A stretch of DNA of 64,000 bases from Allopusillimonas ginsengisoli (GTDB lineage: Bacteria; Pseudomonadota; Gammaproteobacteria; Burkholderiales; Burkholderiaceae_B), in NCBI GenBank assembly GCA_005239165.1, contig RAPG01000001.1, positions 496,001 through 560,000 on the forward strand, in the 5' to 3' direction. The notes under the pieces were generated by a model. That model was not told where the DNA came from. It did not search any database and saw only the letters and a program-made list of their open reading frames with translations. A program made the translations under genes and the position numbers. Shown in pieces: positions 51,301-60,295 of the stretch; the first letter of the stretch is position 1; every line of letters begins with the position of its first letter.

Positions 51301-52084
51301 GTGCGGCACCCAGTGCGCAGTTCAGGCCTATGGTAATGGGGCGGGCATGGCGCATGGAGTTCCAGAACGCCTCCACGGTCTGCCCCGAAAGAATACGGCC
51401 TGACGCGTCGGTAACCGTGCCTGAAATCATGACGGGCAAACGCACACCACGCGTTTCGAACACCGTCTCAACCGCAAAAATGGCCGCCTTGGCATTAAGC
51501 GTGTCGAAAATGGTTTCAATCAGCACAACATCAATACCGCCATCGAGCAGGCCATTTAGTTGCTCGGTATAGGCATCGCGCAGCTGCTCAAAGGTGACAT
51601 TGCGTGCGCCCGGGTCATTGACGTCAGGTGAAATAGAGGCCGTCTTGGGCTGAGGGCCCAAGGCGCCGACCACAAAACGTGGGCGTTCAGGGGTGCTGAA
51701 ACTATCACAGGCTTCGCGTGCCAGCCGCGCCGACTGTATATTGAGCTCGTACGCCAGTTCTGGCAGGCCATAATCACCCTGGGCAATGGCGGTGGCGCCA
51801 AAGGTATTGGTGGTGATGGCGTCTGCGCCGGCCTCGAGATACTGGCGGTGGATGTCACTGATGATATCTGGCCGCACCAGCGACAGCAGTTCGTTGTTGC
51901 CTTTGACGTCTTTGCTGTGCTCTGCGAAACGGCTGCCACGAAACTCCGCTTCGTTCAGCTTGCACTGCTGAATCATGGTGCCCATGGCACCGTCCAGGAT
52001 CAGAATTCGCTCACCCAAAAGGCGTGCAAAGTCGCGACCGTGGGTGTAGGCGGAGAGGGGATATGGCAAAGAAGGATAGGACAC
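48312..52084 (-). CDS. metH: cobalamin-dependent methionine synthase, one-base frameshift near the 3' end
   Basis: MetH transfers a methyl group from 5-methyltetrahydrofolate to homocysteine through methylcobalamin. Domains in order: homocysteine-binding (1-340; GAMGTMIQQ, zinc cysteines in GGCCGTTP), pterin-binding (about 350-620), cobalamin-binding (650-890; [17 protein letters not shown] with its cobalt-ligating histidine) and AdoMet-binding reactivation domain (about 915-1257). The raw frame fails after [11 protein letters not shown]. Adding one A at the AAA run 48443-48445 (T on the coding strand) gives [20 protein letters not shown] and a family-typical end at 48312, with 1257 residues. 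The start is GTG 52084. The B12-dependent enzyme stands beside the B12 uptake genes. Confidence 0.92.
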
Positions 52085-52127
52085 GGGGTACCTGCTGAAT
52101 GGACTAGGCTTTGGGGTGAAGCCTTCT

Positions 52128-52156
52128 ATTGTATCGCCGCCCGCACAATTCTTTAA
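52128..52156 (-). promoter_or_regulatory. candidate sigma-70 promoter of metH
   Basis: On the minus strand TTAAAG (52156-52151) and TACAAT (52133-52128) are spaced by 17 bases, about 44 bases before the metH start. The -35 element is weak. No riboswitch could be recognised in this leader. Confidence 0.35.
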
Positions 52157-52394
52157 TGTTCAAGGGCCTGGCGGGCCTACTGATCCACCCAGCGGGCCGG
52201 CCTGAAGCAATTCTGCATGGCCGTTGCCGCGGTCAGGCCACTAGGCTTGGCCCGGGTGCCCATGGCTAACCCGGAGAGCCAGAAACCGCATGCTTGCAAC
52301 CATTGAAACCCCCGTCACAGCATGCAGCGACGCCACCCCGATCAGGCAGGGCAAGCCCGTTGCCTCGCTAAGCCCCGTGTTAATATTTCGTCAC

Positions 52395-52570
52395 GAAAGA
52401 GGTGCTTGCTGCAGTCACTCCCACGCCAAATATCTGGTCGGTAGCGCTCTGTACAAGGTAAACGGGAAACAGAGGCGCATTATTTATGACGCCAACCTGT
52501 GCTGCCCCCGCAACGGTAAGCATGCATGCCTGCATGTCAGCCCGACACCGGCCTCGATCATCCCTTGAGT
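52395..52570 (+). ncRNA. cobalamin (adenosylcobalamin) riboswitch
   Basis: The leader of btuB contains the B12 box region CTGCCCCCGCAACGGTAAG (from 52502), preceded by AAACGGGAAACAGAGGCGC (from 52460) and followed by GTCAGCCCGACACCGGCC (from 52536). These are the three strongest conserved elements of cobalamin riboswitches, in the correct order. Binding of adenosylcobalamin would repress the outer-membrane receptor. The gene start lies 107 bases after the core. The 5' limit (about 52395) is approximate. No expression platform could be defined with certainty. Confidence 0.92.
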
Positions 52571-52676
52571 TCGTTTCACGCCAGTTTCTTCTTGCAGCGG
52601 TCACTGCCACCGCCGCTGGTGCGTTACGATTTTTACGCTTTCGATGTGCGGGGACGCACGTCTTACCGGGTTCATC

Positions 52677-54527
52677 ATGCCTTTCATCATTAAACGGCAC
52701 ACACTTGCCGTACTGTCTTGTTTTGCCACCGCAAGCGTCTTTGCACAAACCAATACCATCCCCAGCCTTGAAGACATCGTAGTCACACCAGGCCGCATGA
52801 TTCAGTCAGAAAAAGATGTTATTGGCGATGTCACCGTAATCGATCACGAAACACTGCAAAAAGCGGGCAGCGATAGTGTGGCCGACATACTGGGCCGTCA
52901 GCCCGGCGTACAGTTTTCCTCCAGCGGCGGCCCCCAGACTACCACCAGCGTTTTTCTGCGCGGCACGGCACCCCAGCAAACCCTGGTATTACTTGACGGC
53001 ATGCGCATCAATGGCAATGCCACCGGCAGTATTGCCTGGAACGCCATTGACGCGGCCATGGTCGAGCGCATCGAGATTGTGCGTGGTGCGGCCAGCAGCC
53101 TGTATGGTTCTAACGCCCTGGGCGGGGTTATCAACATTATCACCAAGAAAGACGGCGATCGTCCGCTGTCAGCCTGGGCCAACATAGGCATGGGCACCTA
53201 CGACACATTCAAAACCAGTGCGGGTATTTCGGGTGCCGCTCAGGGCTGGGATTACGCCCTGGCCGCAAGCAAGGCGCAAAGCGACGGGTTCAATGGCACC
53301 AACCGGAATAATGCCTTTAGCTACAACGCTGACAAAGACGGCTACGACCAGCACGCACTTTCTGGCTCTCTGGGTTACCGATGGGCACCCGGCCAGCATA
53401 TTGGCCTGACCGCCTACAACGGCTACATAGATGGTGACTACGACGCAGGCGAGCTCTCGCCCCTGGCACACTCCCTGACGCGCCAGCAGGCCTATACGCT
53501 GACTAGCACCAATGAAATTACCTCGTGGTGGGAAAGCGTGCTGCGTTATGGGTTTTCGAAAGACTATGGTGAAAGCCACTACGGCACTGACAGTGCCACC
53601 TATGGCACGCTGCAGCGTAATTACTCGTGGCAGAATAATTTCGCGCTGGACCAGAACCAGAAACTTGGGGTGATACTCGAGCGCCTTGAAGAACGTCCCC
53701 GGTCAACCTCTTCGTATACGACCAATCGACGCAACACCAACTCGGTTGGCCTGACTTATCGCGGTGATTTCGGCCCCCACCATCTGCAGGCCAGCGTGCG
53801 CAATGACGACATTACCGGCTACGGCGACGAGACCACGGGTGGGCTTGGCTATGACTTTGACCTTGACCCCAACTGGACCATAGGCCTGGCTGGCAATACC
53901 GGCTTCCGGGCACCTACGTTTGCTGACATGTACTCCCCGCTAAACTGGGGCTTTCAGGGCAACCCTGACCTGAAGCCCGAAAAGTCACGCAATATCGAAG
54001 CTCATGTTCAGTACACAACGGACACCACCCGCATAGGGCTGGTCGCGTACCAGAACAAGATACGCAACCTTATTGAGGGCTATGTCTGTGACCCCGTCAC
54101 CTGGGACTGCACGGCCAAAAACGTTGACGATGCCACCATACGGGGTTTAACGCTTACCGCTTCGCAGCAGTTTGGTGACACCACCCTGCATGCAAGTGCC
54201 GATTTCATGAGGCCGCGCAACAACGGCACAGGCAAACAGCTGATCCGACGCGCCAGACAGGTGTACAACCTGAGCGCCGATCACCGCATCGGGGCCTTTA
54301 ACGTGGGGGCTGAGTATCAGTTTATCGGCAAACGTTATGAAGACGTTGACAACACAATACGCCTGGGTGGTTACGGGCTGGTCAACCTTACCAGCGCCTA
54401 TGAGTTCAGCAAGAACGTCGCCGTGCAAGTGCGCTGGAACAACGTCTTCGACAAGCAGTACGAAAACGCCTATGGCTACAACATGCCGGGTTCCAGCGTA
54501 TTCATAAACCTTGCGCTGAAGATGTAG
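52677..54527 (+). CDS. btuB: vitamin B12 outer-membrane receptor, TonB-dependent
   Basis: A 616-residue TonB-dependent receptor of normal BtuB length. The signal peptide ends FAQ (about 24). Then come a TonB box DIVVTPGRM and a plug with DVTVIDHETLQKAGSD, VADILGRQPGVQ, FLRGTAPQQTLVLLDGMRINGNATG and RIEIVRGAASSLYGSNALGGVINIIT, all classical BtuB landmarks. A 22-strand barrel follows, ending FINLALKM. ATG 52677 is chosen because the signal peptide begins there. It is controlled by the cobalamin riboswitch upstream and followed 4 bases later by a BtuF-like gene. Confidence 0.95.
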   Translation: MPFIIKRHTLAVLSCFATASVFAQTNTIPSLEDIVVTPGRMIQSEKDVIGDVTVIDHETLQKAGSDSVADILGRQPGVQFSSSGGPQTTTSVFLRGTAPQQTLVLLDGMRINGNATGSIAWNAIDAAMVERIEIVRGAASSLYGSNALGGVINIITKKDGDRPLSAWANIGMGTYDTFKTSAGISGAAQGWDYALAASKAQSDGFNGTNRNNAFSYNADKDGYDQHALSGSLGYRWAPGQHIGLTAYNGYIDGDYDAGELSPLAHSLTRQQAYTLTSTNEITSWWESVLRYGFSKDYGESHYGTDSATYGTLQRNYSWQNNFALDQNQKLGVILERLEERPRSTSSYTTNRRNTNSVGLTYRGDFGPHHLQASVRNDDITGYGDETTGGLGYDFDLDPNWTIGLAGNTGFRAPTFADMYSPLNWGFQGNPDLKPEKSRNIEAHVQYTTDTTRIGLVAYQNKIRNLIEGYVCDPVTWDCTAKNVDDATIRGLTLTASQQFGDTTLHASADFMRPRNNGTGKQLIRRARQVYNLSADHRIGAFNVGAEYQFIGKRYEDVDNTIRLGGYGLVNLTSAYEFSKNVAVQVRWNNVFDKQYENAYGYNMPGSSVFINLALKM

Positions 54528-54531
54528 TGAG

Positions 54532-55599
54532 ATGAAGGCCATTTTGCACGCGGCATGGGCAACGGCGTCACGCCTGACCTGCTGCGTGCTGGTGGTGACC
54601 AGTTTCTCGGCACAGGCACAGGCTCCAGTTCAGGCGCCGGTTCAGGCGCCGGTTCAGGTTCAAGCTCCGGTTCAGGTTCAGGTTCAGGCTCAAGCGCCGG
54701 CTCAAGCGCAGGCGGAGGGCCAGACTCAGAGGCAGCTTCTGCGGCAAGAGGTCGCAGCGGTTCGGGCTCTGCCCGCCGCTGCCATCGTCAGCAGCAGGTC
54801 TGGCACCTTCGATACTTCTGCCGCCTCCGGCACCACACCGCAACGCGCCGTGGTGCTGGCACCCCATATTACTGAACTCATGTACGCCGCCGGCGCAGGC
54901 CAGTATATTGTGGCCACCATAGACCGCAGCGATTTCCCCATCCAGGCTCTGGATATACCCCGGGTTGGCGATGGCATCAGCGTCAGCGCGGAGGCCGTGT
55001 TTGCAGCACGGCCCGACATTATTCTCGACTGGCGGCCTTCGGGCGCGTCCAGCACGCTCAAGCCCCTGGCAAACCGTCAGGGTATTCCTGTCATCTATAT
55101 TGAGCCCCGCAGTCTGGATGATATCCCCAGCCAGATCGAACGTCTGGGCCGTCTCTTTGGCACCGGGCACCACGCCAACGCCGCAGCGCTCACCCTGCAA
55201 CAGCACATCGACAGCTTGCGTAACCAGTACGGCCAGCGTGCGCCTCTGAGCGTTTTCATCCAGATCGGCGACCCGCCCCTGTTTACGATCGGGCGTGATC
55301 CTGTATTAAATGATGCACTAAAGGCTTGCGGCGGTAGCAATATCTTTGCAGATCTCGCCACCGACGCCGCACAAGTCAGCCGCGAAAGTGTGCTGTTGAA
55401 ACAACCCGAGGTCATTATTGCGCCTCAGACTGACGCGCACCATCTCCAGGCACTGCGCAACCGTTGGGCAAAGCTCGGCCTGGACGCCGCACTCAATGGT
55501 AATGTCTATGCCATCAATGCCGACCAGCTTTTCCGGCCGGGGCCGCGTCTTATCGACGCAACCCAACGCCTGTGCAAGTTGCTCGACGCGGCGCGATGA
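54532..55599 (+). CDS. BtuF-like periplasmic cobalamin-binding protein
   Basis: A 355-residue periplasmic binding protein of the helical-backbone type. A signal peptide ends near residue 29 (SAQA). An unusual tail of repeated Gln, Ala, Pro and Val follows (about 30-65), then the core VVLAPHITELMYAAGAGQYIVAT, RVGDGISVSAEAVFAARPDIILDW, and the C-terminal GSNIFADLATDAAQVSRESVL and RPGPRLIDATQRLC. This resembles BtuF and other corrinoid-binding proteins; cobalamin as ligand is inferred from btuB, which it follows by 4 bases. The usual permease and ATPase genes btuC and btuD are not in this window. It could serve another chelate. Confidence 0.85.
   Translation: MKAILHAAWATASRLTCCVLVVTSFSAQAQAPVQAPVQAPVQVQAPVQVQVQAQAPAQAQAEGQTQRQLLRQEVAAVRALPAAAIVSSRSGTFDTSAASGTTPQRAVVLAPHITELMYAAGAGQYIVATIDRSDFPIQALDIPRVGDGISVSAEAVFAARPDIILDWRPSGASSTLKPLANRQGIPVIYIEPRSLDDIPSQIERLGRLFGTGHHANAAALTLQQHIDSLRNQYGQRAPLSVFIQIGDPPLFTIGRDPVLNDALKACGGSNIFADLATDAAQVSRESVLLKQPEVIIAPQTDAHHLQALRNRWAKLGLDAALNGNVYAINADQLFRPGPRLIDATQRLCKLLDAAR
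54611..54722 (+). repeat. 6/12-bp tandem repeats in the BtuF-like gene
   Basis: The DNA is built from CAGGTT, CAGGCGCCGGTT and CAGGCTCAAGC-type units, giving a Gln-Ala-Pro-Val-rich linker between signal peptide and domain. Units are multiples of three, so length change would not break the frame. Confidence 0.85.
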
Positions 55600-55749
55600 G
55601 CTTTCGCGTCTCGCAATGCTTTATATTCCAAACAAAACCAAAGCCCCGGCCCGCACGCCTCTGGCCAACGTTGTCGCTACCATCAAGCCCGTTGGCGGCG
55701 AAATGGATTATTCTTCAGTGTTTGATCACACTGCATACTGCTGAGAGCC

Positions 55750-56577
55750 ATGATTCCCAACACGCTTACAATCGCCGGTGTAGACCCTTCTGGCGGAGCC
55801 GGTGTACTGGCCGACATTAAAACCATGAGTGCATTGGGCGCTTATGGCACGGCTGTCATTGCTGCCCTTACCGCCCAGAACACACAGGGCGTTACCGGTA
55901 TTTCGCCTGTTTCCGCTGAGTTTGTCACGCAACAGATCAACACCCTGTTTGCCGATGTGCGCATAGACGCGGTCAAAATCGGTATGCTGGGGCAGCAGTC
56001 AGTCACCAGAGCTGTCGCCGACGCCATGGCGCACTGGCGGCCCGCCCACCTGGTGCTCGACCCCGTCATGGTTGCCAAAAGCGGCGACCATTTGCTCGAA
56101 CGTGCAGCCGTAAACGAACTGCGCGAAAGCCTCATCCCTCAGGCAACCATGATTACGCCCAACCTGCCTGAGGCGGGCGTGCTGCTTGGCACTGCGCCTG
56201 TCGACTCACTGAAAGACATGCGGCGCGCCGCCGAAAAGCTGCGCCGGCTACTCGGCGACGATGGAGAGCGTTGGGTATTCTTGAAGGGGGGGCATCTGCC
56301 CGGAAATGATACGGTCGACGTACTGCACAATGGCGACAAACTTATTGAGCTGCCCGGCAGACGTATTGAAACCCGCAACACACACGGTACTGGCTGCACG
56401 CTGTCGGCCGCCCTTGCCGCGCTGCTACCTCGTAGCGCCAGTGTGCCTGAAGCGGCAGCGCAAGCCAAAGACTACCTGGTAAAAGCCATTGCCCGTTCAG
56501 GCGAGCTGTCGGTAGGCAGTGGTCACGGCCCTGTGCAGCATTTTCATGCCTGGTGGCCACAACCAGACAAGACTTGA
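55750..56577 (+). CDS. thiD: bifunctional hydroxymethylpyrimidine kinase/phosphomethylpyrimidine kinase
   Basis: ThiD phosphorylates hydroxymethylpyrimidine twice in thiamine synthesis. The 275-residue protein opens NTLTIAGVDPSGGAGVLADIKTMSALGAYGTAVI, has KIGMLGQQSVTRAVAD near 77, and contains the anion-hole segment NTHGTGCTLSAALAALL near 213 that activates the phosphate acceptor. It is a ribokinase-fold enzyme of ordinary length. It follows the BtuF-like gene after 150 bases without any recognisable TPP riboswitch. The window also holds a Nudix-ThiE protein, but no other thiamine genes. Confidence 0.95.
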   Translation: MIPNTLTIAGVDPSGGAGVLADIKTMSALGAYGTAVIAALTAQNTQGVTGISPVSAEFVTQQINTLFADVRIDAVKIGMLGQQSVTRAVADAMAHWRPAHLVLDPVMVAKSGDHLLERAAVNELRESLIPQATMITPNLPEAGVLLGTAPVDSLKDMRRAAEKLRRLLGDDGERWVFLKGGHLPGNDTVDVLHNGDKLIELPGRRIETRNTHGTGCTLSAALAALLPRSASVPEAAAQAKDYLVKAIARSGELSVGSGHGPVQHFHAWWPQPDKT

Positions 56578-56762
56578 TCCATCCCAAACAGGCTTACGCG
56601 CAATCAGGCTATATTTATTCTTCCCTGCCCTTGAAAGGCAGGACATGCCGCGCTCCATAGTCAAATAAGCTATAGTAGCTTTCGATAGGCTGATCGCGCC
56701 CGCAAGAGGCACGGCCAGCCCTTGCACTAAAATTCCTATTCTTCTGCTTTTCTCTAGAAACT

Positions 56763-57443
56763 ATGAACGTCACTGCGCTTTCAGAAATCGAACAAGCCCG
56801 GTTCAATATGGTCGAGCAACAAATTCGTCCGTGGGACGTGCTCGATGAAGACGTCCTGCAGGCTCTCCTCCTGGTGCCGCGCGAGCGCTTTGTTCCCGCA
56901 CCGCTGCAAGGGCTGGCATTCTCTGATGTCGAGTTGCCCTTGGTGATTAACTCGGTCGACACGCGCGAAACCATGCTCACGCCCAAGCTCGAAGCCCGCC
57001 TGGCACAAGAGCTGCAACTCAAAACTACCGATTGCGTGCTTGAAATCGGCACGGGCTCTGGCTATCAGGCTGCCCTGCTTGGGCAACTTGCACAGCAGGT
57101 AACCAGTATTGAAGTCGACAGCCGTCTCGCCGCGTTTGCACAAGAAAACCTGCAGCGCAACCAGGTTGGCAATGTCAACGTTGAGCTCGGTGATGCACAC
57201 GAAGGCTGGGGCACTGCAGAGTTCGACGCAATTCTCGTCACCGGTTCTGTGCCAGTGCTGCCCGATGCGTTCAAGTATCAATTGTGCATTGGCGGGCGCC
57301 TGGTTGTCATCGTAGGGCAAAATCCCGTCATGACGGCCTGTCGCATTACGCGCACCAGCGCAGCCAGCTTTGAAACCGAAAAGCTGTTTGATACGCTTAT
57401 CAAACCCTTGCGTGGCGTTGCCGTGTCACAATTCAAGTTCTAA
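56763..57443 (+). CDS. protein-L-isoaspartate O-methyltransferase-like protein
   Basis: A 226-residue SAM-dependent methyltransferase of the Pcm family. It starts MNVTALSEIEQARFNMVEQQIRPWDV, has the SAM-binding motif VLEIGTGSGYQAALLGQLA (residues about 79-97) and the region AEFDAILVTGSVPVLPDAF. It lacks a strong match to the substrate loop of true Pcm, and relatives beside tolC genes are often annotated as Pcm-like only. The next gene begins right at its stop (TAAATG), so the two are one operon. No signal peptide; cytoplasmic. Confidence 0.88.
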   Translation: MNVTALSEIEQARFNMVEQQIRPWDVLDEDVLQALLLVPRERFVPAPLQGLAFSDVELPLVINSVDTRETMLTPKLEARLAQELQLKTTDCVLEIGTGSGYQAALLGQLAQQVTSIEVDSRLAAFAQENLQRNQVGNVNVELGDAHEGWGTAEFDAILVTGSVPVLPDAFKYQLCIGGRLVVIVGQNPVMTACRITRTSAASFETEKLFDTLIKPLRGVAVSQFKF

Positions 57444-58805
57444 ATGAACCCGAAACGCCGGACCGCTCGCGTCGGGCTGGCCCTGCTGCTGTCAACAGGC
57501 GCGCTGCCCCTTTGCCACAGCCAGGATCTTCTCGATGTCTGGCAAATGGCGATAGCGCGCGACCCCATCTATGCCGCCACTGGCGCTGGTCGCCAGGCTG
57601 ATCAAGAAGCCGTTCCGCAGGCACGCGCCCGCCTGCTTCCCTACATTACCGCCGACGCAGCCGCCGAGGCCGATGACACCCGGCGTACACGGGGGCTGCA
57701 CGAGCACCGCACCGATCGCCGTGCCTTGTGGGCACTGACGCTCACTCAGCCCGTTATTGATCTGGGCGCATGGAACTCGCTGAAGCAGTCTGAATACGTT
57801 GCCAGTTCGGCTGACGTGGCCCAGGCCGGCGCTTACCAGGATTTAATCCTGCGCGTCACGCAGTCGTACTTCGACATCCTGGCCGCTCAAGATACGCTGC
57901 GTGCACTTCTGGCCGAAAAATCGGCCATCAAAACACAATTGCAGGCCGCACAGCTAGGCTTTGAGCTGGGCGGCGTCACCATTATTGACTCGCAAGAGAC
58001 TCAGGCGCGACTCGATCTCGTTAACGCCCAGGAGCTCCTGGCGCGCAATACACTGCAAGTCACCCAGGATCAGCTGGCGCGCATTATTGCTGAAAGACCA
58101 CAACAATTGGCCGAGCTGGCCGCTGACACGCAATTGCCAGCGCCCAGGCCCAATCGCCTCGAAGAGTGGACAACACAATCGGCGCAGGCCAACCTTACCG
58201 TCGCCCGCGCCGAGCTGGCGGCACGCATTGTTGAAAAGCAAATCGACATTGCGAAAAGCGAGCATTACCCTCGCCTTTATCTGCAGGCACAGACCGGCAG
58301 TGCGTCAGACCAGGGCATCAATGAAGATCGCAGCGGTCCGCGGTCACTCAACAGTTCGATCGGCTTGCAGTTATCCATCCCGATTTATGCGGGCGGCGGA
58401 ATCTCCTCCACGGTAAGAGAACAGACATCACGTCTGCAGCAGGCGCGTTACGAGCTCGAAGATGCACGCCGTGTGGCGGTCGCTTCAACGCAGCGGTATT
58501 TTTCGGGTGTTACCTCTGGGCTTGCCCGTGTCGAGGCCCTGCGGGCGGCAGAAAAATCCAGCCTGGCCGCGCTACAGGCCAACCAGACTGGTTACGAAGT
58601 GGGTGTGCGGGTAAACATAGACGTACTCAACGCCCAGCAGCAACTTTACGAAACCCAGCGCAACCTTGCCCTGACCCGCTACAACACGCTGATGGACAGC
58701 TTGCGCCTGAAGGCGGCAAGCGGCATTTTGACCGATGCCGACATCGTGGCCATCAACCAATTGCTAACGCACCGCCAGCCGCAAGGCGACAAAACCCGTC
58801 CTTAA
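57444..58805 (+). CDS. tolC: TolC-family outer-membrane efflux protein
   Basis: A 453-residue outer-membrane channel of the TolC family, with a signal peptide ending CHSQ (residue about 28). Each half has an OEP domain: DLLDVWQMAIARDPIYAATGAG at the start, RALWALTLTQPVIDLGAW near 90, and SIGLQLSIPIYAGGGISSTVREQTSRLQQ in the second half. The C-terminal segment GVRVNIDVLNAQQQLYETQRNL is a strong TolC-type motif. It would serve type I secretion and RND pumps. It abuts the Pcm-like gene and overlaps the end of rfaE2 by 4 bases. Confidence 0.93.
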   Translation: MNPKRRTARVGLALLLSTGALPLCHSQDLLDVWQMAIARDPIYAATGAGRQADQEAVPQARARLLPYITADAAAEADDTRRTRGLHEHRTDRRALWALTLTQPVIDLGAWNSLKQSEYVASSADVAQAGAYQDLILRVTQSYFDILAAQDTLRALLAEKSAIKTQLQAAQLGFELGGVTIIDSQETQARLDLVNAQELLARNTLQVTQDQLARIIAERPQQLAELAADTQLPAPRPNRLEEWTTQSAQANLTVARAELAARIVEKQIDIAKSEHYPRLYLQAQTGSASDQGINEDRSGPRSLNSSIGLQLSIPIYAGGGISSTVREQTSRLQQARYELEDARRVAVASTQRYFSGVTSGLARVEALRAAEKSSLAALQANQTGYEVGVRVNIDVLNAQQQLYETQRNLALTRYNTLMDSLRLKAASGILTDADIVAINQLLTHRQPQGDKTRP

Positions 58806-59287
58806 CCGCCCCGTATTTTGCCGAGCAGCGCCGTTGTAGATCGCTGGTGCCGAAATGGGATGGCCACCGCGCGACCTCCCCAGCTTTCGACGCTGGCGGT
58901 TTCAGGCAGATCTGACATGATGTAGTCGCCGCCCTTGACGATAATGTCAGGCCTTAGCTGCTCAATCAGTGCCTGAGGAGTGTCTTCGTCAAAAGACGTC
59001 ACCATGACAACGCTTTCCAGCGACGCTAGCAGCGCCGCCCGGTCAGCCAGGGTGTTTAGCGGCCTGTCTGCGCCCTTGCCCAGGCGTCGCACCGACGCAT
59101 CGGTATTGAGCGCCACGATCAGGCTTGCACCCAACTGCGCCGCCTCATCAAGATAGGTGACATGACCGCGATGCAAAATATCGAACACGCCATTGGTGAA
59201 GATCAGCGGACGGGGCACGCGACCGCTGCGCACCGCGTCAATACACGCCTGGCGCGACAAAATCTTGGATTCAAAACGTGCAGTCAT
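58802..59287 (-). CDS. rfaE2: D-glycero-beta-D-manno-heptose 1-phosphate adenylyltransferase
   Basis: RfaE2 (HldE C-terminal activity) activates heptose-1-phosphate with ATP for lipopolysaccharide core synthesis. The 161-residue product has the nucleotidyltransferase motif FTNGVFDILHRGHVTYLDEA (HxGH at about 37-40), then LNTDASVRRLGKG, the RADRPLN segment, and the C-terminal IVKGGDYIMSDLPE. A separate short protein like this is normal in betaproteobacteria, where the kinase RfaE1 is a separate gene. It lies 23 bases after the ferritin-like gene on the same strand and its stop overlaps that of tolC. Confidence 0.93.
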   Translation of the reverse strand: MTARFESKILSRQACIDAVRSGRVPRPLIFTNGVFDILHRGHVTYLDEAAQLGASLIVALNTDASVRRLGKGADRPLNTLADRAALLASLESVVMVTSFDEDTPQALIEQLRPDIIVKGGDYIMSDLPETASVESWGGRAVAIPFRHQRSTTALLGKIRGG

Positions 59288-59310
59288 GGCAGGTGCGTCG
59301 GTATATATGC

Positions 59311-60165
59311 TCAGGCAGCAGGAATCAGATCTTTGTTCAACTGCTTGCGATAGCGATTAAGGTCTTGCACCGTATTGAAGGTGTTCTCCATCAGCAGCGA
59401 CATATTGTGCAAAATGCGCGAGCTGACTTTGCCTTCCCACTCTTTGTCAAAACAAATCTGATTGTCGAGCCAGTTTTCAAGCCAGCCCGGAGATGGCAGC
59501 TGAGACTGCACCGTATCCTGCGGATACAGATCTTTGTTGACATGCAGATTGGTGGGGTGCAAAGCCTGGGGCGTACGATGTGCAGAGGCCATCAATACGC
59601 CAATTTTGGAGAATGCCATACGCGCCTGCTGGCCGTACTCCTGGCCCTGATGCAATAACGCACGCTTCATGTAACGCAAATAGGCACCGGCGTGACGGGC
59701 TTCGTCTTGCGCCACGATTTTATAAATAGCCTTGATGACCGGCTCAGTGTGCCAGTCGGCAGCACGACGATACCAGTGATTGAGCCGTATCTCGCCACAA
59801 AAATGCAGCATCAAAGTTTCCATTGCCGGGGCCGGATCAAACTCGAAACGCACCTTGTGCAGTTCTTCTTCAGTAGGTACCAGATCTGGGTAAAAACGGC
59901 GCAGGTACTCCATGAGCACCAGGGAATGCTTTTGTTCTTCAAAAAACCAGATCGACATAAATGCCGAGAAATCACTGTCATCACGAAAATCGCGCAGAAA
60001 CATTTCTGTGGCCGGCAGCGCCGCCCATTCAGTGATGGCATTCATTTTGATGGTATATGCCTGGTCATCCGTGAGCTTGGTACGATCGAAGTCGTCCCAT
60101 GGGATGTCGGCGTGCATGTTCCAACGCACGGCTTCCATTGATTTGAATAGTTCAGGATAAAGCAT
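59311..60165 (-). CDS. ferritin-like di-iron protein, acyl-ACP-desaturase-like
   Basis: A 284-residue protein with the four-helix ferritin-like fold. Likely iron-binding residues are visible: EWAALPATEMFLRDF, FFEEQKHSLVLMEYL (ExxH), CGEIRLNHWYR and QDEARHAGAYLRYM (ExxH), which together give the two carboxylate/histidine sets of an R2-like site. The family resembles type 2 fatty acid desaturases, but acyl-ACP desaturase activity is unproven. ATG 60165 is preferred because family homology begins with MLYPELFKSMEAV and AGAGAG lies before it. It is upstream of rfaE2; the two may be co-transcribed. Confidence 0.85.
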   Translation of the reverse strand: MLYPELFKSMEAVRWNMHADIPWDDFDRTKLTDDQAYTIKMNAITEWAALPATEMFLRDFRDDSDFSAFMSIWFFEEQKHSLVLMEYLRRFYPDLVPTEEELHKVRFEFDPAPAMETLMLHFCGEIRLNHWYRRAADWHTEPVIKAIYKIVAQDEARHAGAYLRYMKRALLHQGQEYGQQARMAFSKIGVLMASAHRTPQALHPTNLHVNKDLYPQDTVQSQLPSPGWLENWLDNQICFDKEWEGKVSSRILHNMSLLMENTFNTVQDLNRYRKQLNKDLIPAA

Positions 60166-60295
60166 CGAATTCTCTCTTTGGTCCGGGGCACCGCAGGCCA
60201 GCAAGGTATACCGGCGGCTAGGGGCGGCGTGTTAATAGGGTGGGTGAGCCTGCGTGTATATGGGCAATATTACCTTAGCAACCATTACCTATCTA

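Noticed and set aside
52085..52290. S-adenosylhomocysteine or SAM riboswitch upstream of metH
   Set aside because: Expected conserved sequences could not be found in the minus-strand leader.
55600..55749. Thiamine pyrophosphate riboswitch before thiD
   Set aside because: The TPP box CTGAGA occurs only as CTGAGAGCC just before the start with no surrounding conserved elements.
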